Origin: Peribacillus sp. FSL H8-0477
GTDB lineage: Bacteria; Bacillota; Bacilli; Bacillales; DSM-1321
Direction of reading: 5' to 3'
Assembly: GCF_038002765.1 (NCBI RefSeq)
Contig: NZ_JBBODE010000003.1
Location: forward strand, 1 to 64,000
Length of the DNA stretch: 64,000 bases
A program made the position numbers and the translations under genes. Each line of letters starts with the position of its first letter. Positions within the stretch are counted from its first letter, which is position 1. The notes beneath the pieces were generated by a model. It made no database searches and was not told the DNA's origin. It saw only the letters and a list, made by a program, of their open reading frames with translations. Positions 17,957 to 26,686 of the stretch are shown here, piece by piece.

Positions 17957-17987
17957 AAACAGCCGTCACGATGAGGCTGTTTTTTTG
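17957..17987 (+). terminator. Terminator after the acidic protein gene
   Basis: AAACAGCC / GGCTGTTT stem with a 10-base loop and T7. From here to 18174 I see only AT-rich DNA with no coding potential. Confidence 0.9.
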
Positions 17988-18174
17988 TAGGAAAATTTAT
18001 AACCACTGTCGTTAGGATATATCGAGTACAAGTCTGCATAAACTAATAGTGTAAGACTTTACTAGATTAAAAGATGCTTAAATAAATTCATATGAATGCA
18101 GGATTTCTTAGTTTTATGTCGAATTTTAGAAAAATGAGTTTATAGAGTACCTTACGACCTATAAAAAGTGAAGA

Positions 18175-18204
18175 TTGACTAATTATCCAATATATGAATA
18201 TAAT
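18175..18204 (+). promoter_or_regulatory. Sigma-A promoter of the glnQHMP-type operon
   Basis: TTGACT (18175-18180), an 18-base spacer and TATAAT (18199-18204), about 100 bases before the first start codon. The only close match to consensus in this AT-rich intergenic stretch. Confidence 0.65.
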
Positions 18205-18305
18205 TTACTATATTTAAAAAATTCACAAAATAAAAAATTAAAAGTTTTTTGTTAGTGAATGAAGGAGAACTCTACATATATTTTTGCTTTGAAAGGAGAG
18301 AAAGT

Positions 18306-19034
18306 ATGATCAATTTTGAAAAAGTGAACAAGTACTTTGGCGACTTCCATGTGTTAAAAGATATTAATCTTACCATAAACAAAGGGGAAGTCGTTGTGGT
18401 AATCGGTCCATCTGGTTCAGGGAAAAGTACCCTGCTTCGCTGCATTAACCGCTTAGAAACCATTTCAAATGGTGTGTTGACCGTTAATAATCTCTCAGTT
18501 GGAGACAAAAAAACGGATATCAATAAACTACGCACAGAAATTGGAATGGTATTTCAGCACTTTCATTTATATCCACATAAGACTGTTCTTGAGAACATCA
18601 CACTTGCTCCCATGAAAGTGCTAGGTCAATCGGAGGAAGAAGCGAAGAAAATTGCTAGAAAATATCTAGATAAAGTCGGTATTTCTGAAAAAGCAGATTC
18701 ATACCCAGCACAGCTTTCAGGCGGACAGCAGCAGCGTGTAGCTATTGCCAGAGGTCTTGCCATGAATCCAGAAATCATGCTTTTCGATGAACCAACTTCT
18801 GCCTTGGATCCTGAGATGATTGGTGAGGTGCTTGATGTTATGAAAGCATTAGCCTTAGAGGGAATGACCATGGTGGTTGTGACACACGAAATGGGGTTTG
18901 CTAAAGAAGTGGCAGACAGAATCGTGTTTATGGACCAAGGACAAATTTTAGAAGAAGCAATTCCGGCTGAATTCTATGAGAACCCGAAGGAAGAACGGGC
19001 ACAATTATTTCTCAGTCGTATTTTAAATCATTAA
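18306..19034 (+). CDS. glnQ: Polar amino acid ABC transporter ATP-binding protein (GlnQ-like)
   Basis: A 242-residue importer ATPase with [10 protein letters not shown]-loop VFQHFHLY, signature LSGGQQQR, Walker [13 protein letters not shown] and VTHEMGFA, the last being characteristic of the polar amino acid uptake family. I start at ATG 18306 behind GAAAGGAGAG rather than the upstream ATG 18249. First of four genes in the same order as B. subtilis glnQHMP, so glutamine is the likely substrate, but other polar amino acids cannot be excluded. Confidence 0.92.
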   Translation: MINFEKVNKYFGDFHVLKDINLTINKGEVVVVIGPSGSGKSTLLRCINRLETISNGVLTVNNLSVGDKKTDINKLRTEIGMVFQHFHLYPHKTVLENITLAPMKVLGQSEEEAKKIARKYLDKVGISEKADSYPAQLSGGQQQRVAIARGLAMNPEIMLFDEPTSALDPEMIGEVLDVMKALALEGMTMVVVTHEMGFAKEVADRIVFMDQGQILEEAIPAEFYENPKEERAQLFLSRILNH

Positions 19035-19054
19035 AAAAAACAGGGGGTACGAAT

Positions 19055-19864
19055 ATGTTTGTACAAAACAAATGGGTGAAATTAGCAATTGTTCCACTAA
19101 TGGCTGCACTTGTTCTATCAGGATGCGGGAAAGATGAAGGAAAAAAAAGCGGGGATGAAGGGGTTTTAGCACAAATTAAAGATAAGGATAAAATTGTGTT
19201 CGGCGTTAAAAATGACACGCGGCTATTTGGTTTAAAAGATCCAGGTACGGGTGATGTGGAAGGCTTTGATATCGATATCGCCAAAGCACTGGCCAACGAA
19301 ATCCTTGGCGATGAAACAAAAGTTGCCTTTGAAGAGGTAACCTCGAAAACGAGGATTCAACTTCTTAACACAGGGAAAATCGACGCTATTGTCGCAACAA
19401 TGACGATTTCTGAGGAACGGAAGAAAGAAGTAGATTTCACCGATGTATATTTTGATGCTGGACAATCATTGTTAGTGAAAAAGGGCAGTGATATTACAGG
19501 AATAGATACGCTTAAGGGCAAAAAGGTCCTAGCTGTTAAAGGATCGACCTCAGCGGTAAATATCCGTGAAAAAGCACCAGATGCTAAAGTTCTGGAATTC
19601 GAAAACTATACAGAAGCATTTGCTGCATTAAAAGCAAAACAAGGGGATGCACTAACAACGGATGATTCGATCCTTTACGGCATGGTTGATGAAGATCCGT
19701 CTTATGAATTAGTTGGGGGAACTTTTACAGAGGAACCATACGGCATTGCTGTTAAAAAAGGCAATGAGGATTTTGTAAAAGAACTAAACAAGGCGCTGAA
19801 AGCTCTAAAGGATTCTGGAAAGTATGATGAAATTAAAGACAAGTGGATTAAAGCTAATAATTAA
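19055..19864 (+). CDS. glnH: Amino acid ABC transporter substrate-binding lipoprotein (GlnH-like)
   Basis: A 269-residue type II binding protein. A lipoprotein signal ends at the lipobox LSGC (C24), so the mature protein is anchored on the outer face of the membrane. SBP_bac_3 features include GFDIDIAKALANE and VATMTISEERKKEVDFTDVYF. Behind CAGGGGG. It is followed by a stable hairpin without a T run that may protect the upstream mRNA and raise binding-protein level over the permeases. Confidence 0.92.
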   Translation: MFVQNKWVKLAIVPLMAALVLSGCGKDEGKKSGDEGVLAQIKDKDKIVFGVKNDTRLFGLKDPGTGDVEGFDIDIAKALANEILGDETKVAFEEVTSKTRIQLLNTGKIDAIVATMTISEERKKEVDFTDVYFDAGQSLLVKKGSDITGIDTLKGKKVLAVKGSTSAVNIREKAPDAKVLEFENYTEAFAALKAKQGDALTTDDSILYGMVDEDPSYELVGGTFTEEPYGIAVKKGNEDFVKELNKALKALKDSGKYDEIKDKWIKANN

Positions 19865-19883
19865 TTGTATTAGTCAAGCTTTT

Positions 19884-19910
19884 CAGGATGGGCGAAAACC
19901 GCTCATCCTG
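19884..19910 (+). promoter_or_regulatory. Stable intercistronic hairpin after the binding-protein gene
   Basis: CAGGATGGGCG pairs with CGCTCATCCTG (11 bp, one G-U) around AAAAC. No T run follows, so it is more likely an mRNA-stabilising or attenuating element than a terminator. Confidence 0.6.
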
Positions 19911-19934
19911 ATTCGTTAAAGGGGTTGATGAAAT

Positions 19935-20570
19935 TTGGATTTTTCGATACTTACCAACAACATGGATATGTTTTTAGAAGGATTAAAAAATACGATTATT
20001 GCCAGTCTAATTGCTCTTATCTGCAGCTTAGTGCTTGGGACTTTAATTGCAATTTTTCGGATTGCTCCATTTAAGCCGATTAATTGGATTGGGACGGCTT
20101 ATGTAGAATTTATCCGTAACATTCCACTGCTTGTTATTGCCTTCTTTATTTTTCTCGTATTCAGAATTCCTGGATTGGCTGCAGGGACAATGGCATTAAC
20201 CATCTATACGGCTGCCTTTATCGCTGAGGCAATCCGTGCCGGCATCCAGTCTGTACCTAAAGGCCAGATGGAAGCAGCTAGGTCTTCAGGACTTACCTAT
20301 CCGCAGGCGATGTGGAATATTATTTTACCACAGGCAATTAAAATCGTTATTCCGCCGCTGGGTAATCAATTTATCAATCTTGTGAAAAATTCATCGATTA
20401 TAGCTGTCATTGCCGGTGGAGAATTAATGTATCAAGCTGATTTAATCTCAGCAAGAACATTTGTCGTTTTTGATACATATATCTTTGTCGCTATGTTTTA
20501 TTTAGTCCTTACCATTCCTTTAAGTCTTGGCGTAGGGCAGCTGGAAAAACGCCTGGCTAAGAATAATTGA
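19935..20570 (+). CDS. glnM: Amino acid ABC transporter permease (GlnM-like)
   Basis: A 211-residue permease of the His/Glu/Gln family with about five helices and the EAA loop EAARSSGLTYPQAMWNIILPQ, where the ATPase docks. The start is TTG 19935 (MDFSIL), behind AAAGGGGTTGATG; no better ATG start is in frame before the first helix. Works as a heterodimer with the next gene. Confidence 0.9.
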   Translation: MDFSILTNNMDMFLEGLKNTIIASLIALICSLVLGTLIAIFRIAPFKPINWIGTAYVEFIRNIPLLVIAFFIFLVFRIPGLAAGTMALTIYTAAFIAEAIRAGIQSVPKGQMEAARSSGLTYPQAMWNIILPQAIKIVIPPLGNQFINLVKNSSIIAVIAGGELMYQADLISARTFVVFDTYIFVAMFYLVLTIPLSLGVGQLEKRLAKNN

Positions 20571-20583
20571 AGGAGGGATAACG

Positions 20584-21234
20584 ATGGATTTTGCTGGAGC
20601 TTATACATGGGTCAATATTAAATTCTTATTAGAAGGCTTTGGAGTGACCCTTCAAGTTGCCTTTTTCGCTATTATTTTGAGCTTTTTTATTGCGGGGGCA
20701 GTAGGAACCGTCCGTTATGCTAAGGTTCCTGTTCTTTCGCAAGTATTTGCGGTAATGGTTGAGACGATTCGGAACCTTCCATTACTCTTAATTATCCTAT
20801 TTACATTTTTTGCACTGCCGGAAATCGGTATAAGTATGGAGAAGATTCCTGCTGCCATTGTTGCACTGACAATCTTTGAAGCAGCGATGATATCTGAAAT
20901 CATCCGAAGTGGGCTTAACTCAATTGACAAAGGTCAAATTGAAGCGGGACGATCTTCTGGATTAAGTAATTTCCAAACCCTTCGGTATATCGTTTTACCA
21001 CAAGCATTACGACGTATGGTACCGCCGCTTGTTAGTCAGTTCATTTCCCTGCTGAAGGATACTTCATTATGTGTCATTATCTCTCTGCCAGAACTTACTC
21101 ATCATGCACAGGTGATCTATGGTCAAAACTCTGGATATCTCGCGCCGATCTTACTATTTATCGCCTTTATGTATTTTGCGGTTAATTACACATTATCTGT
21201 TATATCCCGCCGCCTAGAAGCTAAAAATATCTAA
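20584..21234 (+). CDS. glnP: Amino acid ABC transporter permease (GlnP-like)
   Basis: A 216-residue permease, paralogous to the preceding gene, with the EAA loop EAGRSSGLSNFQTLRYIVLPQ. ATG behind GGAGGGATAACG, 13 bases after the previous stop codon. Last gene of the importer operon, followed by a terminator. Confidence 0.9.
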   Translation: MDFAGAYTWVNIKFLLEGFGVTLQVAFFAIILSFFIAGAVGTVRYAKVPVLSQVFAVMVETIRNLPLLLIILFTFFALPEIGISMEKIPAAIVALTIFEAAMISEIIRSGLNSIDKGQIEAGRSSGLSNFQTLRYIVLPQALRRMVPPLVSQFISLLKDTSLCVIISLPELTHHAQVIYGQNSGYLAPILLFIAFMYFAVNYTLSVISRRLEAKNI

Positions 21235-21239
21235 CCTAC

Positions 21240-21270
21240 CCGGCTCAGATTCTATGAGCCGGATTTTTTC
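21240..21270 (+). terminator. Terminator of the glnQHMP-type operon
   Basis: CCGGCTCA / TGAGCCGG stem with a 7-base loop and ATTTTTTC. Confidence 0.92.
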
Positions 21271-21308
21271 CACTTTATTCTTGAGCGTCAACTCTTAAGG
21301 AGGCCCAT

Positions 21309-22523
21309 ATGGGGAACTGGAAATATCCTATTTTACTAATTAGCGGAATCGGTATCTCTAATTTAGGAAATTGGATTTATTTGATTGCGATAAACATATC
21401 TATTTTGAATTTAACCGGGTCTGCTGCGGCAGTAGCCGGTCTTTACGTCATCAGACCGATAGCTATCTTACTGACAAATACCTGGGCAGGCAGTCTAATT
21501 GACAGGGTTAACAAACGACAGGTGATGATAACTGTCGATATTATCAGAGGGATACTCATCTTTGTTATCCCTTTTATGCCATCATTATGGTCGATTTATT
21601 CCGTATTGTTACTTATTAGTATTGCAGGTGCTTTTTTTGGCCCTAGTTCTTCCGTCTACATGACCAAACTTGTCCCAAGTGAACAGAGAAAACGATTTAA
21701 CTCACTGATGAGTATGACCGGGTCCGGAGCCTTTTTACTAGGTCCTGCTATCGCGGGATTACTGATCATGTCTACCAGCACAGATATCTGTATTTTTATT
21801 AACGGAGTTACGTTTCTTCTCTGTGCACTCATCATCTTCTTTCTGCCAAATGTTGATAACGAACTAGAGCATAGAAAAGAACCCATCCGTTTGCCTATGT
21901 TGATCAATGATTATCGAGTCATCGCTGATTTTGCAAAAGGAACGAAGTATTTCATGCTTATTTACTTTTTGTTTCAAATGACCATGCTCATTAATTTTTC
22001 ATTAGATTCTCAAGAAGCCACCTTTATCAAAACGCATTTACTTTTGTCTGATCAAAGTTACGGATTAATCGTGAGTTTAACGGGTGCAGGGGCCCTTGCA
22101 GGGGCAGCTTGCGGCGCATTATTGGCTAACAAGCTTTCTACACGTCTATATCTTGGAGTGGGGATGCTATTCACTCAAATTGGGTATCTCTCATTTTATC
22201 TATCTGACGATTTCATAACAGCAACTCTTTCATTCGTTTTCCTAGGTTTTTTCATGGCATTTGGCAATACAGGGTATGCCACCTTTTTTCAAAGGAATGT
22301 ACCCGTATCGATTATGGGTCGTTTTGGGAGTCTGGCCGAACTCATTCAAGCGGCTGTACAAATTATTCTAACTCTGCTAGTTGGAGCTGCAGCTGAACTT
22401 TTTTCTCTCCAATTGGTATGCTTTCTCTTTGCTGCAATCGCACTAGGCTTAGCAATTGTTCTATTAATTGCGAGCTTTAATCCTTCAAAATCGATGTATT
22501 ACGAAGAAAATACATCGATTTAA
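21309..22523 (+). CDS. Major facilitator superfamily exporter
   Basis: A 404-residue, 12-helix MFS protein of the branch that includes enterobactin-exporter-like and macrolide-efflux-like proteins. The motif A region reads AGSLIDRVNKRQVM (about 64-77), and the second half carries the equivalent GALLANKLSTRLY. ATG behind TAAGGAGG. Substrate unknown; efflux is inferred from the family only. No partner genes. Confidence 0.85.
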   Translation: MGNWKYPILLISGIGISNLGNWIYLIAINISILNLTGSAAAVAGLYVIRPIAILLTNTWAGSLIDRVNKRQVMITVDIIRGILIFVIPFMPSLWSIYSVLLLISIAGAFFGPSSSVYMTKLVPSEQRKRFNSLMSMTGSGAFLLGPAIAGLLIMSTSTDICIFINGVTFLLCALIIFFLPNVDNELEHRKEPIRLPMLINDYRVIADFAKGTKYFMLIYFLFQMTMLINFSLDSQEATFIKTHLLLSDQSYGLIVSLTGAGALAGAACGALLANKLSTRLYLGVGMLFTQIGYLSFYLSDDFITATLSFVFLGFFMAFGNTGYATFFQRNVPVSIMGRFGSLAELIQAAVQIILTLLVGAAAELFSLQLVCFLFAAIALGLAIVLLIASFNPSKSMYYEENTSI

Positions 22524-22576
22524 TTCATGACACCACCCAAGCCCTGCTATGAATAGACTATAGCGAGGTGGATGGG

Positions 22577-22702
22577 ATGGAAATAACAATTCAGGAGACA
22601 ACTAACCAATCCGTTGAAAGCGCTAAACAACTTCTGACAATGGAACAAATGACTGAACCTGTTACTGACGGTTCCAGCGAATACGTAGAACAGCTTTTTT
22701 AA
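22577..22702 (+). CDS. 41-residue hydrophilic microprotein (candidate)
   Basis: ATG 22577 is preceded by GAGGTGG with a 6-base gap, and the frame runs 41 codons to TAA. The product begins MEITIQETTNQSVES and ends SSEYVEQLF; it is acidic, hydrophilic and probably helical in its first half. No family recognised. A U-containing hairpin follows within 25 bases. Coding evidence is limited to the ribosome binding site and isolation as a transcription unit. Confidence 0.45.
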   Translation: MEITIQETTNQSVESAKQLLTMEQMTEPVTDGSSEYVEQLF

Positions 22703-22725
22703 AACCGAGAGCAAGATTGCTCATG

Positions 22726-22760
22726 GATACTCAGCTGAAAGTAGTTGGGTATCTTCTTTT
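22726..22760 (+). terminator. Weak terminator after the 41-residue ORF
   Basis: GATACTCA pairs with TGGGTATC (G-U pairs included), followed by TTCTTTTG. Confidence 0.5.
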
Positions 22761-22788
22761 GTTATAAAAAAGGACGGAGGACTTATTT

Positions 22789-23163
22789 ATGAGCGAGATT
22801 GATTCAGGTTTTGAACCCGGTTTTGAACCCTTCTTCGTGGTTTTTTTTATCATATTAGCTTTGGTAATCGGATTCTTTCTTTTTCTTGTGGTAGGATCGA
22901 TTAGACAGTATTCTTTTAATAACAAACAGCCTCAAGTAACTACACATGCACAAGTTCTAACCAAAAGAACCAAAGTCAGCGGAGGCAGCGGCGATTCTTC
23001 AGCAAGCACTTGGTATTACATTACCTTTGAGACAGAAAATGGGGACCGAAAAGAGTTTCAAATAAAAGGGCAGGAATATGGAATGTTGGCTGATGGGGAC
23101 CGTGGTACGCTCAGTTATCAGGGGACACGGTATCGCGGTTTTAATCGAGATGTTAACAGCTGA
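22789..23163 (+). CDS. DUF2500 domain-containing membrane protein
   Basis: A 124-residue protein with one transmembrane helix (about residues 16-38) and a C-terminal beta-rich domain that fits DUF2500: AQVLTKRTKVSGG, then YYITFETENGDRKEF and YGMLADGDRGTLSYQGTRY. Function unknown; the soluble domain should lie on the outside if the acidic N-terminus is cytoplasmic, but topology is uncertain. ATG behind GACGGAGGAC. Confidence 0.85.
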   Translation: MSEIDSGFEPGFEPFFVVFFIILALVIGFFLFLVVGSIRQYSFNNKQPQVTTHAQVLTKRTKVSGGSGDSSASTWYYITFETENGDRKEFQIKGQEYGMLADGDRGTLSYQGTRYRGFNRDVNS

Positions 23164-23183
23164 TACTTTAGAGGTTGAGAAAA

Positions 23184-23423
23184 GTGAAGCAAAAAAGTAC
23201 TAGCCTAACTTATTAGGGAAGACAAAGGACAGCAACAGCGGGAATACGGGCTCCAGGTGGAACAGTGGAGGAGATGAATCACGTGAAGGTGGACTACAGC
23301 AGCTCTCCGCTGGAAACATAATAGCTATAAATAGGAATAGCAAAACCGACAAGTTTTTTAATCCAAGCTTATAACACAGGAAATGGTATGACCCTGGTCT
23401 TTGCTGCTTATGCTTCTGGATAG
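23184..23423 (+). pseudogene. Possible decayed small gene (two frameshifts)
   Basis: A GTG at 23184 behind GAGG opens a frame that stops after ten codons. The -1 frame continues from about 23204 to 23371 reading ...SGNTGSRWNSGGDESREGG...AGNIIAINRNSK..., and a further shift near 23370 continues YNTGNGMTLVFAAYASG to 23423. Joined, this would be a Gly/Asn/Ser-rich protein of about 80 residues. No single frame has both start and stop. I infer a broken gene; sequencing error or chance are alternatives. Confidence 0.3.
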
Positions 23424-23496
23424 ATGTTACCTCTACGCCAACCCTTTAATCCACACATCCATTTAATAGATAGAAGTAAACTGATAATAATGGTAC

Positions 23497-23514
23497 GATT
23501 GAAATAGTTCAATC
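23497..23514 (+). promoter_or_regulatory. Probable MarR operator
   Basis: GATTGAA-ATAG-TTCAATC, a perfect 7-bp inverted repeat, ends 7 bases before the ribosome binding site of the MarR-type gene. MarR proteins bind such palindromes and usually repress themselves. Confidence 0.6.
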
Positions 23515-23536
23515 ACCCATGAAAGGATTGTCCCTT

Positions 23537-23971
23537 ATGATAACGAAGTCTTATGATGATGCTATCGGCAGAGGTATCACACAAACGAGTAAAAATATAT
23601 TTCGGCGCCTAAGTGTCCATTTAAAAGATTATGATATTACTCCAGAGCAATGGACGGTTTTAAAGAGACTTGGGGAAAATGACGGAGTTACCCAGAAAGA
23701 GCTGTCCTCCACCTCTGAAAAAGATCAAGCGACTCTAACGAGAATATTAGATATTCTTGAAAGAAAGCGTTTAATGGAACGTAAACCTAACAAAGAAGAT
23801 AGACGGTCGTTTCTAATCTACATAACAGAAAGCGGCAAACAGCTTAGCCTAGAGCTTTTTCCTCTCATAGAAAAAATATTCAATGAGGAAATTCTCGTAG
23901 GAATAAATGAAGAAGAGATTGCTACTTTTTCACGTGTTTTGGATAAAATCAAACAAAATACAGCTCACTGA
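23537..23971 (+). CDS. MarR family transcriptional regulator
   Basis: A 144-residue winged-helix regulator. The recognition helix region is GVTQKELSSTSEKDQATLTRILDILE and the wing is LMERKPNKEDRRSFL, with the DRRS signature of MarR proteins. I use ATG 23537 (AAAGGA nine bases upstream) rather than ATG 23519, which has no ribosome binding site. A perfect palindrome lies directly upstream, suggesting autorepression. The effector and other targets are unknown; the nearest downstream gene is a 41-codon ORF. Confidence 0.9.
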   Translation: MITKSYDDAIGRGITQTSKNIFRRLSVHLKDYDITPEQWTVLKRLGENDGVTQKELSSTSEKDQATLTRILDILERKRLMERKPNKEDRRSFLIYITESGKQLSLELFPLIEKIFNEEILVGINEEEIATFSRVLDKIKQNTAH

Positions 23972-24150
23972 TCAGCGGTGCAGGCTTATTGTAAAAAAAT
24001 ATCAAAAAAATTTCCTATATAACAAACAGATGACAATTATTAAACCACATGCTTAACCCTCAAAAATAAAAAATTCACCTCGAAATGTTTAGTAATAGGA
24101 CAACTAGGGTAAAAGAGACTAGGGACTAAAGCTAAGTGGGAGGTGCTAGG

Positions 24151-24276
24151 ATGGCAACTATAGATATTGACCAGCTTTTAGCAGCCACGGAAGAAATCGC
24201 TGATGACAGCATACATATTGACACTTTTGATATTGATCGAATTCTTGACCTAACGGATAACCTCTACAAAGCATGA
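24151..24276 (+). CDS. 41-residue acidic microprotein (candidate)
   Basis: ATG 24151 behind GTGGGAGGTG opens a 41-codon frame ending at TGA 24274, and the stop codon lies within the stem of a perfect terminator. The product is rich in Asp, Ile and Leu with a repeating pattern (TIDIDQLL, HIDTFDIDRIL), fitting a short amphipathic or coiled-coil peptide. No family recognised. The strong ribosome binding site and immediate terminator make it one of the better short-gene candidates. Confidence 0.6.
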   Translation: MATIDIDQLLAATEEIADDSIHIDTFDIDRILDLTDNLYKA

Positions 24277-24297
24277 CTACATAATCATGCTTTTTTA
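24269..24297 (+). terminator. Terminator overlapping the stop codon of the 24151 ORF
   Basis: AAGCATGA / TCATGCTT stem with an 8-base loop and T6. Confidence 0.9.
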
Positions 24298-24389
24298 TTT
24301 TGTAAAAACATGGACAGCTTTTATAAAATTCTCCAAAAATGCCTTTTAAAAAGGTATAATTAAAGACATCTAGTGAGTAGGTGTCGAAT

Positions 24390-25508
24390 TTGAATGAAAC
24401 TAAGCATTTAAAAGAATTACTCGTGTTAAAAGAGATTTCAGAAACGTTAAATGCCGGAACGGATTTACGCATCACACTGAAAAATGTTCTATCAAAATTA
24501 CTTAATGTGACCGGCTTTCAAACAGGATGGATTTTTTTCATTGATGCTAAAGGAAATCAAACACTTGAAGCATCGGACACACTTCCGCCAGCTCTTACAC
24601 TTGATGATTATTCTCCTATGTGCAAGGGAACCTGTTGGTGTGTAGATAAATTTAATCATCAAAAACTAAATAGGGCGAGTAACATTATGGAGTGTAAGCG
24701 GCTAGAGAAGGCCATTGACTTAAAACAGGGCGACACGTATGGATTAACCCATCATGCTTCCGTACCCCTCACCTCTGGCGATGAACAATTTGGGATTCTA
24801 AATATTGCTTCACAAGGTAAAGGTTACTTTCGCGCTGAAGAATTGGCCCTTTTAGAATCAGTAGCTTACCAGATTGGCAATAGTATTAAACGAATCAAAT
24901 TGACCGAACACATGCGTGAGCTTGCTCTTATAGGCGAGCGTAACCGCCTGGCAAAGGACTTACATGATTCAGTACAACAGCTGCTATTCTCTGTTAATTT
25001 GTTAGCACGAGCAGGAGAGACAGTGAATGACCTTACAGAACAAAGAAACATTCTGCAGAACATACAAAAAATCACATCTCAGGCGCAGGCTGAAATGAAA
25101 GCATTAATCTGGCAGCTGCGACCTGAAGGCTTAGAAAATGGGATCGTCAGTGCGTTAAATGCATATGGAAAGACACTTGGGTTAGACGTGACCAGCAGTA
25201 TGACTGGGGTATCTATACTGCCCGCACATATCGAAGAAATCCTTTGGCGAATTGGCCAAGAAGCCTTTAATAATTGCAAAAAGCATTCAGGACAAACCAA
25301 CGTAAACCTATTCATCCAACTAAGCAGCAAGAGGGTGGAAATGACCATTACAGATCCTGGTGAAGGGTTTTGCTATAATCCGTCTGCTGTGTTCCCAACA
25401 CTTGGACTTCAAAGTCTGCGTGAACGAACAGATGCAGCAGGAGGGGAGTTTACTTTAACTAGTTTACTAGGGAAGGGTACAAGCATTAATGTAATGATTC
25501 CCTTTTAG
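24390..25508 (+). CDS. yhcY: GAF-domain sensor histidine kinase (YhcY-like)
   Basis: A roughly 372-residue cytoplasmic kinase without membrane segments. The N-terminal GAF domain (about 10-170) contains a cysteine cluster (MCKGTCWCVD, later MECKR). The HisKA_3 dimerisation domain has the phosphoacceptor in ERNRLAKDLHDSVQQ (H192), followed by a HATPase domain (EEILWRIGQEAFNN, GLQSLRERTDAAGG). The start is TTG 24390, five bases after AGGTGT; GTG 24381 is the alternative. The cysteines could bind a cofactor or sense redox, by analogy with other GAF sensors. Its response regulator is the next gene. Confidence 0.88.
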   Translation: MNETKHLKELLVLKEISETLNAGTDLRITLKNVLSKLLNVTGFQTGWIFFIDAKGNQTLEASDTLPPALTLDDYSPMCKGTCWCVDKFNHQKLNRASNIMECKRLEKAIDLKQGDTYGLTHHASVPLTSGDEQFGILNIASQGKGYFRAEELALLESVAYQIGNSIKRIKLTEHMRELALIGERNRLAKDLHDSVQQLLFSVNLLARAGETVNDLTEQRNILQNIQKITSQAQAEMKALIWQLRPEGLENGIVSALNAYGKTLGLDVTSSMTGVSILPAHIEEILWRIGQEAFNNCKKHSGQTNVNLFIQLSSKRVEMTITDPGEGFCYNPSAVFPTLGLQSLRERTDAAGGEFTLTSLLGKGTSINVMIPF

Positions 25509-25523
25509 GAAGAGGGCATATAC

Positions 25524-26171
25524 GTGAAAATACGACTCATACTTGCAGATGACCATCATATTGTTCGAAAAGGGCTCCATCTGTTCTTAGGCACACAAAA
25601 AGATCTAGAAATAATAGGTGAAGCGGAAAACGGTTTGATCGCGGTCGAACTTGCGAAAACATTAAATCCTGATATTATTCTTATGGATTTATCCATGCCT
25701 GTACTGGATGGCATTGAAGCAACGAAAGCGATACTTGCAGAAAACCCAAAAGCTAAGATTATGATTTTGACAAGCTTCTCGGATAAGGATCATGTAATTC
25801 CGGCACTCGAAGCAGGAGCCTCAGGCTATCAATTTAAGGACAGTGACCCTGATCAGCTTGTTACCGCAATACGCTCTCTCTATCAAGGGGAGAAACAACT
25901 TGACCCTAAAGTCACATCCAGTCTGTTATCCTACCTGCAAGGACAAAAAGAACCTTCGCCTATTCAAGAATTAACGAAACGAGAAAAAGAAGTGCTTAAG
26001 GAAATTACCTTAGGTAAAAGCAACAAGGAGATTGCAGCCGCTCTTTTTATTACAGAAAAGACCGTAAAAACGCATATATCTAATATTCTTTCAAAACTCT
26101 GCCTTCAGGACCGCACACAAGCTGCGTTATATGCTGTCCGGAATGGGTTAGATCAAACAACAACGAACTAA
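25524..26171 (+). CDS. yhcZ: NarL/LuxR-type response regulator (YhcZ-like)
   Basis: A 215-residue regulator with an N-terminal receiver domain (acidic pocket DDHH near 10-13, phosphoacceptor D55 in ILMDLSMP, K near 104 in QFKDSD) and a C-terminal LuxR helix-turn-helix (LTKREKEVLKEITLGKSNKEI). GTG start behind GGAAGAGGG, 15 bases after the kinase gene, so the two are co-transcribed. Targets are not shown; the next gene may be in the same transcript. Confidence 0.92.
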   Translation: MKIRLILADDHHIVRKGLHLFLGTQKDLEIIGEAENGLIAVELAKTLNPDIILMDLSMPVLDGIEATKAILAENPKAKIMILTSFSDKDHVIPALEAGASGYQFKDSDPDQLVTAIRSLYQGEKQLDPKVTSSLLSYLQGQKEPSPIQELTKREKEVLKEITLGKSNKEIAAALFITEKTVKTHISNILSKLCLQDRTQAALYAVRNGLDQTTTN

Positions 26172-26203
26172 CTAAGAAGACACCTAAGAGAGGCGCACAT
26201 CAA

Positions 26204-26686
26204 ATGACTGGAAAAACACATCTAATGGGCGGTGTTGCCGCAACCATTATCCTTACACATACGAATACATATGATCCACTTTTATTTATTTCAGCAGGAG
26301 CGATTGGGGCTTTACTACCGGACATTTGCCATAGCGGCAGTAAAATTGGCCGTAGATTTAAAGGATTATCTAAACTAATCAATAAACTCTTCGGACATCG
26401 TACCATTACGCATAGTCTTTTGTTCTTAATCTTAATCAATATGCTGGTTGCTTTCTTAACAACCAATGAAGGAATTCGTGTGGGAATCCTCATCGGAATG
26501 GTAAGTCATTTACTTTTAGATGCGGCTACTAAAAACGGCATTAAACTCCTATATCCCTTGAAACTGACGATACGATTTCCCTTAACGATAAGAACAGGTG
26601 ATAAAGGCGAAGCCGTTGTCATGGCACTGTTGAGTTTGCTTGTTTTGTATTATTCAAAAGATGTGTTAATTCATTATCTATACTAA
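26204..26686 (+). CDS. YdjM-like metal-dependent hydrolase, membrane protein (DUF457)
   Basis: A 160-residue membrane protein of the YdjM/DUF457 family annotated as metal-dependent hydrolases. Conserved residues are KTHLMGG at the N-terminus, LLPDICHSGSKIG, FGHRTITHS and SHLLLDAATKNG, with H, D and S residues typical of the family. About four helices. ATG 32 bases after the response regulator, behind AGAGAGGCG; probably in the same operon. The enzymatic role is not proven for the family. Confidence 0.82.
   Translation: MTGKTHLMGGVAATIILTHTNTYDPLLFISAGAIGALLPDICHSGSKIGRRFKGLSKLINKLFGHRTITHSLLFLILINMLVAFLTTNEGIRVGILIGMVSHLLLDAATKNGIKLLYPLKLTIRFPLTIRTGDKGEAVVMALLSLLVLYYSKDVLIHYLY

Noticed and set aside
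18117-18133. TnrA-like site upstream of the glnQHMP-type operon
   Set aside because: TGTCGAATTTTAGAAAA misses three fixed positions of TGTNANAWWWTMTNACA, so chance in AT-rich DNA is likely.
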